From NCBI GenBank assembly GCA_025059075.1, contig JANXDZ010000001.1:339977-396063 (forward strand): a stretch of DNA of 56,087 nt. The letters run 5' to 3'. This document shows positions 1-8,540 of the stretch, one piece after another. Each line of letters opens with the position of its first letter. The stretch's first letter is position 1. Origin of the DNA: Sulfolobales archaeon. GTDB taxonomy: Archaea; Thermoproteota; Thermoprotei_A; Sulfolobales; Desulfurococcaceae. The notes beneath the pieces were generated by a model. The model had not been told where the DNA came from, did not search any database, and worked only from the letters and a program-made list of their open reading frames with translations. Position numbers and translations under genes: made by a program.

Positions 1-83
1 GAGCTCCCAAGCAGCTATTAGAAGATCATGGAGTAGATAACTTGGAGGAGCTATTTGTGAGGCTGACTGGTGGAAGAACGTGA
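1..83 (+). CDS. ABC transporter ATP-binding protein, C-terminal fragment (cut by window edge)
   Basis: Reading from base 3, the first 83 bases encode 26 residues ending in LEELFVRLTGGRT before a TGA. The pattern LEELF..LTGG is the usual last motif of ABC-2-type exporter ATPases. The stop overlaps the GTG start of the permease gene by the sequence GTGA, so the two are translationally coupled subunits of one transporter. Everything upstream, including the Walker motifs, lies outside the window. The family call rests on the C-terminal motif and on the neighbouring permease. Confidence 0.7.
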   Translation, partial: APKQLLEDHGVDNLEELFVRLTGGRT

Positions 84-1417
84 AGGCATTCACTATATTC
101 CTATTAAAGGAGCTTAAGAGCATTGCTAGAGATCCAAAGATAATAATTGGAATGATTATTGCACCAATAGTACTAATAGCAGTACTTTACGGCTTCATGG
201 GCAGTGCTATGAGGCAGCAAATCGAAGAAGCTGTGAAAGCAAGTGGCGCTGTAGTGTTAATAGACTTAGATCATGGGAATTGGACTCAAAGCCTTGCAAA
301 ACACCTAGAGGCTATAGGATTAAATATTACGCATAGTCAAAGAGATGCCGCGCCATCCGTAGATGAAATGGTGGAACTCATGGAGGAGAAGAGGGCTAAG
401 ATACTCTACGTAGTGCCAAGAGGTTTTTCAAGAAACCTTACTGAGATGATGACGGGAGTTGTGGAATGCTATGTGTTAATAAAGTCGCTTTCATTCACTG
501 AGATGGGTATAGCTTCATCTGCAGAGTCATACATAAGACTATTCTCTGAGTCCATTTCTAGAAGCATTCTTGTAAACATAGGTGTTTCCGAAAGCTTTGC
601 TAAAAACCCAGTACTAACTAGCTCAAGAGTGGTTTTAGCTGGTAAAGTCTTTGAGTCTCCGCAGGCTTTACTAAACCTAGTTCTATCGTTAAGCTTTATA
701 ATGCCGCTATTGGCAGTAATGTTTATAGTATTTATTTCGCAATACGCAGTAATGGCTATGGCTGTTGAAAAGGAGGAAAAGATGTTTGAAACACTGCTTT
801 CCCTCCCAATAAATAGAACTACTATTATTGCAGTAAAGCTCTTAATATCGATAATCATTGGGCTGGCTACTATGGGAGTTTACGCAGGTATATTCATATG
901 GTTTTTCAGCAGCATGGTTAGCTCAAGTTTTGAAGGACGTCCCCAAGGACAGGTAGGGATCTCGGGGGAGTCAATTAATTTGTTTGAGTTAGTGAAGCCA
1001 GAGTCAATAGTGCTCATTCTGATAGGCTTAGCTTCAGTAGCTACATTCGTGCTCTCACTATTAATGCTAGTCAGTTTGTTTGCTGAAGATGTTAGAACTG
1101 CTCAAACATTCACTGGCATAATGATATTTCCAGTGGTGTTTGCAGCTTATGCAGCTATGTTCATAGATATAGCTGTTCTTTCTCCTTCAGCTACCATAAC
1201 TGTTTCAATGATACCAGTGCTTAATACAGCAATGTCAATAAAGTTCTCTGTAATGGGCGATACTCTTTTAGTTGCTTTAGCTAACTTATCTAATTTAGCC
1301 TATGCAACAATAACCATAGTTGCTTTAAGAAGCGTTGTACGCAGTGAGAGAGTGTTTACAGCAAAGCTTTCATTAAAGCCTCCGGGAAGGATTTTTAAAA
1401 AGTATAGAAGTACTTAG
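80..1417 (+). CDS. ABC-2 type transporter permease (NatB/YhaP-like)
   Basis: A 445-residue membrane protein with the ABC-2 permease layout: one membrane segment near residues 20-41, a large extracytoplasmic loop (about 45-195), then a cluster of five hydrophobic segments (about 198-220, 252-280, 312-338, 345-370 and 405-425). The cytoplasmic stretch EKEEKMFETLLSLP before the third segment is the coupling-helix signature that contacts the ATPase. With the upstream ATPase fragment it forms an exporter. The substrate cannot be read; the closest families move Na+ or drugs. Start is GTG at 80, inside the upstream stop. The last 23 bases overlap the 3' end of the convergent inositol-phosphate synthase gene. 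Confidence 0.85.
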   Translation: MKAFTIFLLKELKSIARDPKIIIGMIIAPIVLIAVLYGFMGSAMRQQIEEAVKASGAVVLIDLDHGNWTQSLAKHLEAIGLNITHSQRDAAPSVDEMVELMEEKRAKILYVVPRGFSRNLTEMMTGVVECYVLIKSLSFTEMGIASSAESYIRLFSESISRSILVNIGVSESFAKNPVLTSSRVVLAGKVFESPQALLNLVLSLSFIMPLLAVMFIVFISQYAVMAMAVEKEEKMFETLLSLPINRTTIIAVKLLISIIIGLATMGVYAGIFIWFFSSMVSSSFEGRPQGQVGISGESINLFELVKPESIVLILIGLASVATFVLSLLMLVSLFAEDVRTAQTFTGIMIFPVVFAAYAAMFIDIAVLSPSATITVSMIPVLNTAMSIKFSVMGDTLLVALANLSNLAYATITIVALRSVVRSERVFTAKLSLKPPGRIFKKYRST

Positions 1418-2504
1418 GCTCTATGCTTACTCCAACTTCACTGAGTTTCTCATAAAGCACTGACATAGATCTATAGTCAGATTTAACTGGCTTAGGCGGG
1501 TGCTTAAAGTATGGTGCAGAAGCCCAATCAGGAGCTCCATAAACACCCCGCTCTACTAATGCTTTAGATAGCCTAATTACGTCTACGAGTATAGCTGTAG
1601 CCATGGCTTTATCGTCTACTGTAAGCTTTAAGTCAATTGTTACTGGGAGGCCCATGAATCCAAGGGCCTTTATGTACATGTATGATACCTTAGTGTTTCC
1701 TAAGAATTCTATGTAGCCACTGGGTCCTGCATATATTCTTCCAGCAAGGCTTTCAGGCTTCTCTTGAGTTGATGTAACGGCCGTCGTCTTACTCACTTTC
1801 TTGCTGTACAGCCTACTTTGATCTAGCATGTTCTTGAAATCTGTGTTGCCCCCGATATTTAATTGATATGATTCAACGATTTCACAGCCCCTCATTGCTA
1901 TTAGGCTAGCTAAAGCTCTGTGAACTATTGTTGACCCAAGTTGTCCCTTAATGTCGTCTCCAAGTAGAATAGCTTTTCTCTCCTCAAATAGCTTTGGATA
2001 GCCTTCATTTCCACTAGCTATGAACTCTGGAATACAGTTTATGAAAGATACTCCAGCTTCAGCAGCTACTTCAGCATAGAATCTCGATGCTTCATAACTA
2101 CCTACAGGCAGTAGGTTTACCATTACATCAACTTCGTTTTCTTTAAGCTCTCTCGACAATTCCTCCTTTGTAGGTTCATCGATATTCGCTGGCTTAAAGT
2201 CTTCAACCATGTGGTTTGCAACACCGTCAAGCACTCTCCCCATTCTTACAATAACGCCTGTTTCACCAAGATCTACTAGCTTTGGAACTAAGTTTGGCTC
2301 AGCAAAAATGGCCTCACTTAAATCCCTACCGACTTTTCTTTCAGAAACATCTATAGCGTAAACAATCTCTATGTCACTTACTCTATAGCCTCCAATGACT
2401 TTATGTATGAGGCCTCTATAGCTCCCGCTCCTTCTGTAGTATTCAATTGATTGAATTAACATGGAGGCTATGTTTCCAACACCAGCTATTCCTACTTTTA
2501 TCAA
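1395..2504 (-). CDS. ino1: myo-inositol-1-phosphate synthase
   Basis: 369 residues, the usual length of the short archaeal/bacterial form. The N-terminus has the Rossmann dinucleotide loop GIAGVGNIASML. Further on are NLLPVGSYEA, FINCIPEFIAS and the core signature IVESYQLNIGGNTDF, followed by LDQSRLYSKKVSK with the catalytic lysines. It converts glucose 6-phosphate to inositol 1-phosphate with bound NAD+, feeding archaeal inositol phospholipids and, in many hyperthermophiles, di-myo-inositol phosphate as a heat-protective solute. It is transcribed alone, convergent with the ABC permease. A long AT-rich leader lies upstream (2505-2580). Confidence 0.95.
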   Translation of the reverse strand: MIKVGIAGVGNIASMLIQSIEYYRRSGSYRGLIHKVIGGYRVSDIEIVYAIDVSERKVGRDLSEAIFAEPNLVPKLVDLGETGVIVRMGRVLDGVANHMVEDFKPANIDEPTKEELSRELKENEVDVMVNLLPVGSYEASRFYAEVAAEAGVSFINCIPEFIASGNEGYPKLFEERKAILLGDDIKGQLGSTIVHRALASLIAMRGCEIVESYQLNIGGNTDFKNMLDQSRLYSKKVSKTTAVTSTQEKPESLAGRIYAGPSGYIEFLGNTKVSYMYIKALGFMGLPVTIDLKLTVDDKAMATAILVDVIRLSKALVERGVYGAPDWASAPYFKHPPKPVKSDYRSMSVLYEKLSEVGVSIEPKYFYTF

Positions 2505-2700
2505 TATATAAACACCTACTTACCTATATTTATATTAGTAAATATTTTCTCAGAAAAATATTTTTCTCCTCTCTTCAAGTCTTTAAGCTGAAGTAACTCC
2601 ACTATAATCCATAGTCAATGGAGTAGCAATAGCTGCCTCTAAGTAGTTATAATAGCGTTTATAAGCGAGAGCTCTATGAGTCTCGTAATAGAGCTGTAAA

Positions 2701-3237
2701 GTGATGGCATTGAAGGCCTTAGTTAGAACAGTGGTCTTTAAGAGAGATGTAGAATTATTTAATGATCTAGCTCTCACTGTATACAGAGCTGATGAACTGA
2801 GTTGGAGGGAGATAGTAATTAGATCGAAGGAGTCTAATTTAATTAATAGACTGATCGAAGAAGCCTCTATAGCTGCCTATAACTCCAGAATAGCTGATGG
2901 TTACTCAATGGGTGTAGCAGAGGCTCCAGGCCTTACTGCATGGGAAGTCGAGGGAGAAGGTGGAGGTATAGTAATCAACCCAGGGCTTGTGAAGTTACGT
3001 AAACTGACTCTGTTTAAAGCCCATGGAGAGAGGCTTACTCCAATAAAAGAGTATGAAGTACGCGGTGATCTATATGTATATGATGGAGAAATAAGGGTTG
3101 AGGGTGTAGAATACGATGCAATAGGCATATACAGTGAAAACTATGTAAGAATAGTTCTTAAAGAAGAGCTTTATCAAACGACTAAGCCACGCACATGGGT
3201 GAAAGTGAAGCAAGTTAGAAAAAGAAGGAAGAGGTAG
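2701..3237 (+). CDS. conserved hypothetical protein, first gene of the purine phosphorylase operon
   Basis: 178 residues, not recognised. The start is GTG 2701 or the ATG three bases on. A TATA-like TTTATAAG at about 2658-2665 places transcription close to the start codon, so the message may be nearly leaderless. The middle is alpha/beta and rich in charged residues; the C-terminus ends in a basic cluster (KVKQVRKRRKR) suggesting nucleic-acid contact. No metal-binding or catalytic motif stands out. The next gene, a nucleoside phosphorylase, begins six bases downstream with GAGGT before its GTG, so the pair is probably one operon. Confidence 0.7.
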   Translation: MMALKALVRTVVFKRDVELFNDLALTVYRADELSWREIVIRSKESNLINRLIEEASIAAYNSRIADGYSMGVAEAPGLTAWEVEGEGGGIVINPGLVKLRKLTLFKAHGERLTPIKEYEVRGDLYVYDGEIRVEGVEYDAIGIYSENYVRIVLKEELYQTTKPRTWVKVKQVRKRRKR

Positions 3238-3243
3238 TTCAAA

Positions 3244-3969
3244 GTGAAAGCACCTCCACATCATATTTCAGCTAAGAAAGAAGATGTAGCTGAGAAAGTT
3301 ATAGCTGTTGGAGATCCCGTTAGAGCGGTTTTAATAAAGGACTTGTTAAGTAATCCAAGGTTAGTGAGTGAAAGTCGCGGATTCCTGATCTACACAGGAA
3401 AGTACCATGGATCACCTGTATCCATTGCTGTACACGGAATCGGAGCCCCCAGTGCAGCGATAGTATTTGAGGAACTAGGAATGCTTGGCGTAAAGACTAT
3501 AGTGAGATTGGGTTCTTGCGGTAGCTTAAGAAGGGACATAGCCATTGGCTCAATAATTGTAGCTACATCAGCTGCCCACAGCTCTCAAGGAGCTATAAGC
3601 CAGTATTTCCAAGGGAGTTGTCCACCAAACGCCCCCGATCCAGAGCTCACAGTAAAGATAATGGATCACATGAGGAGGATGGGCATAAAGTTCCATTCAG
3701 GCCCTGTAGTAAGTAGTGATGCATTTTATGCCGAAGACTTTAGTTTTGCTGAAAAGTGGAGTAGGAGAGGGGCTATAGCTGTAGAAATGGAATGTTCAAT
3801 TCTCTTCTCACTTGGATGGATGAGGGGCTGGAAAACAGCGTGTATCCTCATAGTTAGTAATAGCTTAGTTGGAGAAAGTGGAGTGTATTTAAGTACTGAG
3901 GAAATGAGGAACACTTACATCAGTGTTTCAAAGGCTATTCTGGATACATTAACATTTAATGCTACTTAG
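3244..3969 (+). CDS. purine nucleoside / 5'-methylthioadenosine phosphorylase (hexameric PNP family)
   Basis: 241 residues, family-typical. AVGDPVRA near the N-terminus is the phosphate-binding loop and RLGSCGSLRRDIAIGS is the family signature. VEMECSILFSLG near residue 180 carries the Glu that binds the ribose 2'-OH, and IVSNSLVG sits where the base-binding Asp/Asn occurs. Crenarchaeal members act on methylthioadenosine, inosine, guanosine or adenosine, releasing the base and ribose 1-phosphate. Here the base-pocket residue looks like Asn rather than Asp; substrate choice cannot be settled by eye. GTG start with GAGGT upstream. Confidence 0.88.
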   Translation: MKAPPHHISAKKEDVAEKVIAVGDPVRAVLIKDLLSNPRLVSESRGFLIYTGKYHGSPVSIAVHGIGAPSAAIVFEELGMLGVKTIVRLGSCGSLRRDIAIGSIIVATSAAHSSQGAISQYFQGSCPPNAPDPELTVKIMDHMRRMGIKFHSGPVVSSDAFYAEDFSFAEKWSRRGAIAVEMECSILFSLGWMRGWKTACILIVSNSLVGESGVYLSTEEMRNTYISVSKAILDTLTFNAT

Positions 3970-4086
3970 AAACTTTAAGTTTTCATATACAATATATATT
4001 TACATTAATTGTACACAGCTCCTTTCTCCTTCTCCCTTTATGGCTTCAGAGAATATCTATTATGAATTGGGAAAGCTCTTCCACTA

Positions 4087-4620
4087 TTACTTAATTAGAT
4101 TCATTAAGATCGCTTGGTTATCCCTATGATCTCTTATAATCTTCTCTAGAACATTAATAACAATTCCATAGTGCTTTCTATTAAATACTCCAGTTCTAAA
4201 AGCATGTTTGATTAATATAAGTACTCTTCCTTCATAAATTTCTTCAGAAAGTTCTTTATGAAGTCTCTGTAGTTCACTAGCTATTTCAGAAAGTTCATCT
4301 CTTGAAATAATATTCGTAGAGTCTACATACCCCTTGATAATCTTTAGTATGCTTCCTGAAAAACCTATGGCTTCATAACACTTCTCCTTAAGTACCACTG
4401 AATATTCCTTTAAGCTAAGTAATAGGAGAATTCCTTCAATTAGTGATATATGGTGATATAACTCCACAGACATCTGTCTTAGTAAAGTGAAAGCGTGAAT
4501 GGAATCAACTTTATGTGAAAGCCCTATGTATAGTTCAGCTAAGTCATTATTGATGACGTTAGTGCATGAAACTATTTCACCAAGGATTTTAGCAAAGTCC
4601 CTCTCTATAGACATAGACAC
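4087..4620 (-). CDS. uncharacterised all-helical protein
   Basis: 177 residues predicted almost wholly helical: four long amphipathic segments (about 5-35, 42-70, 100-135 and 148-172). His and Glu occur within the helices (ELYHH in the second, EKIIRDHRDN in the fourth), a distribution seen in ferritin-like or PhoU-like bundles, but the spacing is not diagnostic and I do not assign a family. It is a lone minus-strand gene between the phosphorylase and cysS, with no operon partner. Confidence 0.6.
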   Translation of the reverse strand: MSMSIERDFAKILGEIVSCTNVINNDLAELYIGLSHKVDSIHAFTLLRQMSVELYHHISLIEGILLLLSLKEYSVVLKEKCYEAIGFSGSILKIIKGYVDSTNIISRDELSEIASELQRLHKELSEEIYEGRVLILIKHAFRTGVFNRKHYGIVINVLEKIIRDHRDNQAILMNLIK

Positions 4621-5038
4621 ACCGTTTCTATGTTTACATCACACGGGTTTAAGAAACTAGGAGGCTTAGCTTATGTTACTAAGAGCTCATGCATCTTAGA
4701 GGAAGTGTTTAGAAGCTCTACTTTACTATATTTACATAATAACATTGGTTATATCAATCTCCGGCCTTCGCACACTAGCATCTACTCACACTTAAAGGAG
4801 TCAACTATCTGGTAATGATGAACGCAAGGCTTCATAGAGTTCATTGTGGAGCTTTTTGGGAAACTCTTTTGGAGAATATTCTTACATCTACACGTAGAGT
4901 CGTTAAACATGCTTATTAACTCCAGCTATAATTTTTATCTATAGTCACCTCACACATCCATAAGCCTATAGATCTACATGAGGGGATCGAGGGGACCTGA
5001 TAAACAGATCTTGGATCTTAAGCTATAGGCGGAGAACG
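4621..5038. other. intergenic region upstream of cysS
   Basis: 418 bases between divergent genes. It holds one 61-codon plus-strand frame (4630-4815) with no family resemblance and no clear ribosome site, which I treat as chance. The cysS promoter is presumably in the AT-rich part around 4920-4945 (TATAATTTTTATC). No RNA gene or repeat was seen. Confidence 0.5.
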
Positions 5039-6499
5039 GTGTTTGGCATGAACTATGATTTAAATGAAACTTCCATAAGGATATACAACAGTTACTCAAA
5101 AAGTGTAGAATTATTTGAACCAAGTGAGTCTGAGATGGTGAAAACCTATGTATGTGGGCCAACTGTTTACGACTACACTCATGCAGGTCATGGGAGAACA
5201 TACGTAGTTTTTGATGCATTAAGGAGGTATTTTAATTTAAGAGGCTACAATGTTTACTTCATAGTGAATATAACTGATATAGATGACAAGATCATTAATA
5301 GAGCTAATTCTGAGGGGAGAGATTGGACTAGCGTAGTTGATGAGTTCACCAGGGATTACATGGATGTTATATCTAAATTGAACATAAAAGTAGATCTTCA
5401 TCCAAGAGTCAGCAGTCACATTAATGAAATAATAGAGTTTATCTCAGTGCTTATAGAGAGAGACTATGCTTATGTAACTAAGAGTGGGAATGTTTACTTC
5501 AATGTGGATAAATACCCTGACTATGGATCACTAAGCGGTAAGCGAGATAAAGTTCTGTGGAGTCAAGAGGAGGAATTCCTTAGTGAGAAGAGGAATCCAT
5601 ATGACTTTGCATTATGGAAAGCAGCTAAGCCCGGTGAACCGTGGTGGCCCTCTCCATGGGGTAGAGGGAGGCCTGGGTGGCACATTGAATGCAGTGTTAT
5701 GAGTAGTAAGTACTTGGGCTCAACTATAGATATACATGGTGGTGGAAGCGACTTACTCTTCCCACATCATGAGAATGAGAGAGCGCAGAGCGAATCGTTC
5801 TTTGGCAAAAGGCCCTGGGTTAAGTACTGGGTTCACATAGGACTATTAACGATTCGTGGAGACAAAATGAGTAAGAGCTTGGGTAACATAGTTGCATTAA
5901 GGGAGTCTTTTAAGAAGTGGAAGCCTGAAGTACATAGAGTCTTCTACTTAAGCCTCCATTACAGGAAGCCTCAGGATTACAGTGATGAAGCTCTTGAACA
6001 AGCAAATGCTTTTTACGAAAGACTCGTGGGAACAGTGAATATTCTTAAGAAGCTATCTAAGGAGGCAGTGGAACAACACTACATGAATGACAACGACTTA
6101 AGGACTTTGAGAGAAGTCATGGATACTAGGAGGAAGTTTCATGAAGCCCTTTCAAACGATTTCAATACTGCTAAAGCATTATCAGCCGTCCATGAGCTTA
6201 CAGCAATAGTCTATAGGGAACTGCAATACAACCCGAAATATACTCTCGTATGGAAGGCATATCAATTGCTCAAGGAGTATAACGTAGTGCTTGGTGTACT
6301 AGACAAGTACTTTGAGGAAGTTCCTGAGGAAATGAAAAACGTCATAGATGACTTACTTAAAGTAATAGTAGATGTACGTAAAGAGCTTAGACAAAGAAAA
6401 TTATACGACTTAGCTGACTCCATTAGGAGTGAGCTTGAGAAAAGAGGGGTTAGACTCATGGATAAAGGACTTGAGACAACGTGGATCATTGAGAGATGA
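5039..6499 (+). CDS. cysS: cysteinyl-tRNA synthetase
   Basis: 486 residues, a class I synthetase charging tRNA-Cys. The N-terminal zinc-site Cys is in YVCGPTVYDYTHAGHGR, which also holds the HIGH-equivalent HAGH. The remaining zinc ligands are in GWHIECSVM and FPHHENE. The KMSKS loop is GDKMSKSLGN at about residue 277. A helical anticodon-binding region follows. The start is GTG 5039 (AGGCGG upstream) or ATG 5048 (GGTG upstream); the core begins well after both. The length and motifs are normal, so the cell charges Cys-tRNA directly. Confidence 0.96.
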   Translation: MFGMNYDLNETSIRIYNSYSKSVELFEPSESEMVKTYVCGPTVYDYTHAGHGRTYVVFDALRRYFNLRGYNVYFIVNITDIDDKIINRANSEGRDWTSVVDEFTRDYMDVISKLNIKVDLHPRVSSHINEIIEFISVLIERDYAYVTKSGNVYFNVDKYPDYGSLSGKRDKVLWSQEEEFLSEKRNPYDFALWKAAKPGEPWWPSPWGRGRPGWHIECSVMSSKYLGSTIDIHGGGSDLLFPHHENERAQSESFFGKRPWVKYWVHIGLLTIRGDKMSKSLGNIVALRESFKKWKPEVHRVFYLSLHYRKPQDYSDEALEQANAFYERLVGTVNILKKLSKEAVEQHYMNDNDLRTLREVMDTRRKFHEALSNDFNTAKALSAVHELTAIVYRELQYNPKYTLVWKAYQLLKEYNVVLGVLDKYFEEVPEEMKNVIDDLLKVIVDVRKELRQRKLYDLADSIRSELEKRGVRLMDKGLETTWIIER

Positions 6500-6552
6500 T
6501 AGGTAAACTTCAATAGTTTCTAGAAGAACTTCGCTGATTACAATGCTTAAAA

Positions 6553-7002
6553 TTATAGAGTTTTCCAAAGGTTTTCCTCTACGCCTTTTACTTTAAGCTG
6601 CCCTTTGAGTTTTTCTATAATGGGCTTTGCATCTTCCCACTCCTCATTAGTTAATGGCGGTACGCCTGTTTTCCCCACTATCTCCTTAATTACTTGCTTT
6701 ATGTTTGCTTCTCCAGCCTCAGTTTTTGGAATTATGAGCCATAGGTCGTAGTAAAGCGATGGCCTAAATGCCTTAGGAATCTCTAGAAGGAAGTCGAGTA
6801 TAATGGAGTCTTCAGTTTCAACTCCAGATCTATAGAGTATTTTCTTTGCTGCCGCTATAACTAAGCTTGTTGGAAGAAGTAATGAGAGAGATAAGTGTTT
6901 AATGACTTGGCCAACGGAGACAGTTATGCCTCTGGACTCAGCAACTCTATCTAAAGCTTCTTTAGCCTCCTCTCTGCTGAGTTCCTTAAGTGGAATGTTC
7001 AT
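6553..7002 (-). CDS. hypothetical protein with a disrupted 5' end
   Basis: 149 residues from the first in-frame ATG, no family recognised; mixed alpha/beta with a hydrophobic helix around residues 35-55. The reading frame stays open upstream to 7116 and encodes protein-like sequence (LPEPFALYVSKRF then KASKTFGLGLIVRKP) but contains no ATG, GTG or TTG. An ATG at 7132-7130, preceded by GTGAG, starts a short frame that would join this one if a single base near 7117 were skipped. The gene therefore either starts internally, uses an unusual start, or carries a frameshift at its fifth or sixth codon. Confidence 0.6.
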   Translation of the reverse strand: MNIPLKELSREEAKEALDRVAESRGITVSVGQVIKHLSLSLLLPTSLVIAAAKKILYRSGVETEDSIILDFLLEIPKAFRPSLYYDLWLIIPKTEAGEANIKQVIKEIVGKTGVPPLTNEEWEDAKPIIEKLKGQLKVKGVEENLWKTL

Positions 7003-7540
7003 TTTCTTAAGTATGTCTATTAAAGGCTTTCTAACAATAAGTCCTAAGCCAAAAGTTTTAGATGCTTTATCAATAAACCTCTTACTTACATATAGCGCGA
7101 ATGGTTCAGGTAAGGATCACACCTCTAAACATGCTGTGAACTCACTTTTCAAAGCTTAAAAATTTAACGGATATAGCGACAGATCCTTCATTCATCTAAC
7201 TACATCATTTCTCTTATAACTGAAAGTCTCGCCACTGCCACTTATGGTAGGAATGAGAAGTTTATAAGTTGTGAAGTGAGGCTGCCGTATTAGTGATGAA
7301 TTTTGGGAAGGTAATATGAAGGCCTGATCCTACGATTAAAGTATTTAAAATTCATATCCTTAAGCCTTACTCTATATGGGATATGGATAACTTAAGTTAG
7401 TGGATCCTCACTCCTCTGAGAAGAAAGGGGGTAAGAAGTTGTTGAGAACTATGTTAAGAGTATTAAAGCTAGCCTTCACTGAGGGACTTAGACTTAGTTA
7501 TAAAAAACATTGTTTTTCATTAAAATACGCGGGAAAAGGA

Positions 7541-7597
7541 TCACTTCTTCTTTTCTTCCTTCTTTTCTTCCTTCTTCTTCTCTTCCTTCTTCTTCAT
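7541..7597 (-). CDS. 18-residue Lys/Glu-only peptide
   Basis: A minimal frame reads ATG, seventeen Lys or Glu codons, then TGA: MKKKEEKKKEEKKEEKKK. GTAGGGTGG lies directly upstream with four bases to the ATG, a good anti-Shine-Dalgarno match, and AT-rich candidates for a TATA box (CATAAATT, TTTTATTC) lie 25-50 bases further up. No stop or other amino acid interrupts the run. It could be a real charged micro-peptide, or the coding look could be a by-product of the purine tract. The opposite strand reads as a Leu/Phe run, which is less plausible. Confidence 0.4.
   Translation of the reverse strand: MKKKEEKKKEEKKEEKKK
7544..7595. repeat. 52-base uninterrupted homopurine-homopyrimidine tract
   Basis: The plus strand is only C and T from 7544 to 7595, made of irregular CTT/TTC units; the minus strand is only A and G. 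It lies between the broken gene at 6.6-7.1 kb and the regulator at 7.8 kb. Such tracts can adopt triplex structures and expand or contract by slippage. It encodes the Lys/Glu peptide on the minus strand. Confidence 0.85.
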
Positions 7598-7767
7598 TAG
7601 ACCACCCTACACCATGCTAGTAATTTATGTAAGTAGAATAAAATGTTGAGTAAGCTTGTGTAATGCTATGTTTAGAGACATCAATTTAGAGAACCGTAGT
7701 TTCAAAAAAGTAGAAAACTTTAAACCTTGTTGTAAAACTAATGTAAGTAGTAGGGCTTATTTAAAGG

Positions 7768-8520
7768 ATGATCTCTGTGAGTAGCTCTTTAAAAATAAGT
7801 GAGGATGAGTCGAGGTTTCTAGCCTACAACCTACTTAAAATAGTTAAGTCCTTTTACTCGTTTAAGGAGCTTGAGGAGATATTTGACATACCTTCCCAAA
7901 ATATATGGAGGTACCTTGCTCTAAGAGCTATACCTGAAAAGAAGACTGCTCTAGAGATCCTTGAGAAGTTTAAGGAGAGAAGGCTCTTTGAGTACGTGTT
8001 AAAGAGCATGTTAATTGATGAATCCTCATCCTTTAAGTACTTAAGAAACCCTGGGTTCTTAGAGCTCTTAGGCTTTCTAACAGCTCTTATGCTTAAGAGA
8101 TATGATGAGAGAGTTGATTGCACTATATCAATGCCCGACAACTATAGTTCATCGATAGCTACTTTAGTTGCTTCATACATTAATACTCCAATATGCTTAT
8201 CCTCAAGAAGCATTGCTATAAAAGATCCATACATTCTATCCCTTGTAAGAAGCACAGGTTACGTTGATGCATTCACCATACCAAGGGACTGCTTTAGCAA
8301 GGAGGATAGAGTGTTAGTGGTAGACTCAGGTATTGAGGATATAGAGGTTTTAGCAACATTGCTAAACTATTTAGATAGATCGTATACAAAGATAGTTGCA
8401 ATAATGTTTGTATCACCGAGTAGAGAAGCTGAATTAAGTAAGTTAGAGTTAAAGAATAAGCACGCTAGGATCCTTACTCCAAGGAGCTTAATAGAAGTCC
8501 TTTACACTATACTTCTCTAA
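7768..8520 (+). CDS. HTH / phosphoribosyltransferase-like transcriptional regulator (GfcR-like)
   Basis: 250 residues in two parts. Residues about 5-75 form a small helical DNA-binding-like domain (FKELEEIFDIPSQNIWRYL). Residues about 100-250 resemble a type I phosphoribosyltransferase fold with a late strand RVLVVDSGIEDIEVL in the place of the PRPP loop. The canonical loop is VDD followed by TG; here it reads VDS and IE, so catalysis is doubtful and a ligand-sensing role is more likely, as in archaeal PRTase-like regulators. The nuclease-like gene starts 20 bases downstream, so the two are probably co-transcribed. Confidence 0.6.
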   Translation: MISVSSSLKISEDESRFLAYNLLKIVKSFYSFKELEEIFDIPSQNIWRYLALRAIPEKKTALEILEKFKERRLFEYVLKSMLIDESSSFKYLRNPGFLELLGFLTALMLKRYDERVDCTISMPDNYSSSIATLVASYINTPICLSSRSIAIKDPYILSLVRSTGYVDAFTIPRDCFSKEDRVLVVDSGIEDIEVLATLLNYLDRSYTKIVAIMFVSPSREAELSKLELKNKHARILTPRSLIEVLYTILL

Positions 8521-8540
8521 AATAACAAGGAGTGCTCGTT

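Noticed and set aside
2583-2777. 64-codon minus-strand frame
   Set aside because: It overlaps the better supported gene at 2701 and has no recognisable features.
4630-4815. 61-codon plus-strand frame
   Set aside because: No ribosome site, composition unlike neighbours, no family resemblance.
7293-7324. GTGATGA...CTGA pair resembling a C/D box RNA
   Set aside because: The boxes are too close for a normal archaeal C/D RNA with two guide regions.
7400-7600. 66-codon plus-strand frame ending in a Leu/Phe run
   Set aside because: The tail is just the other strand of the purine tract, and no ribosome site or family match supports it.
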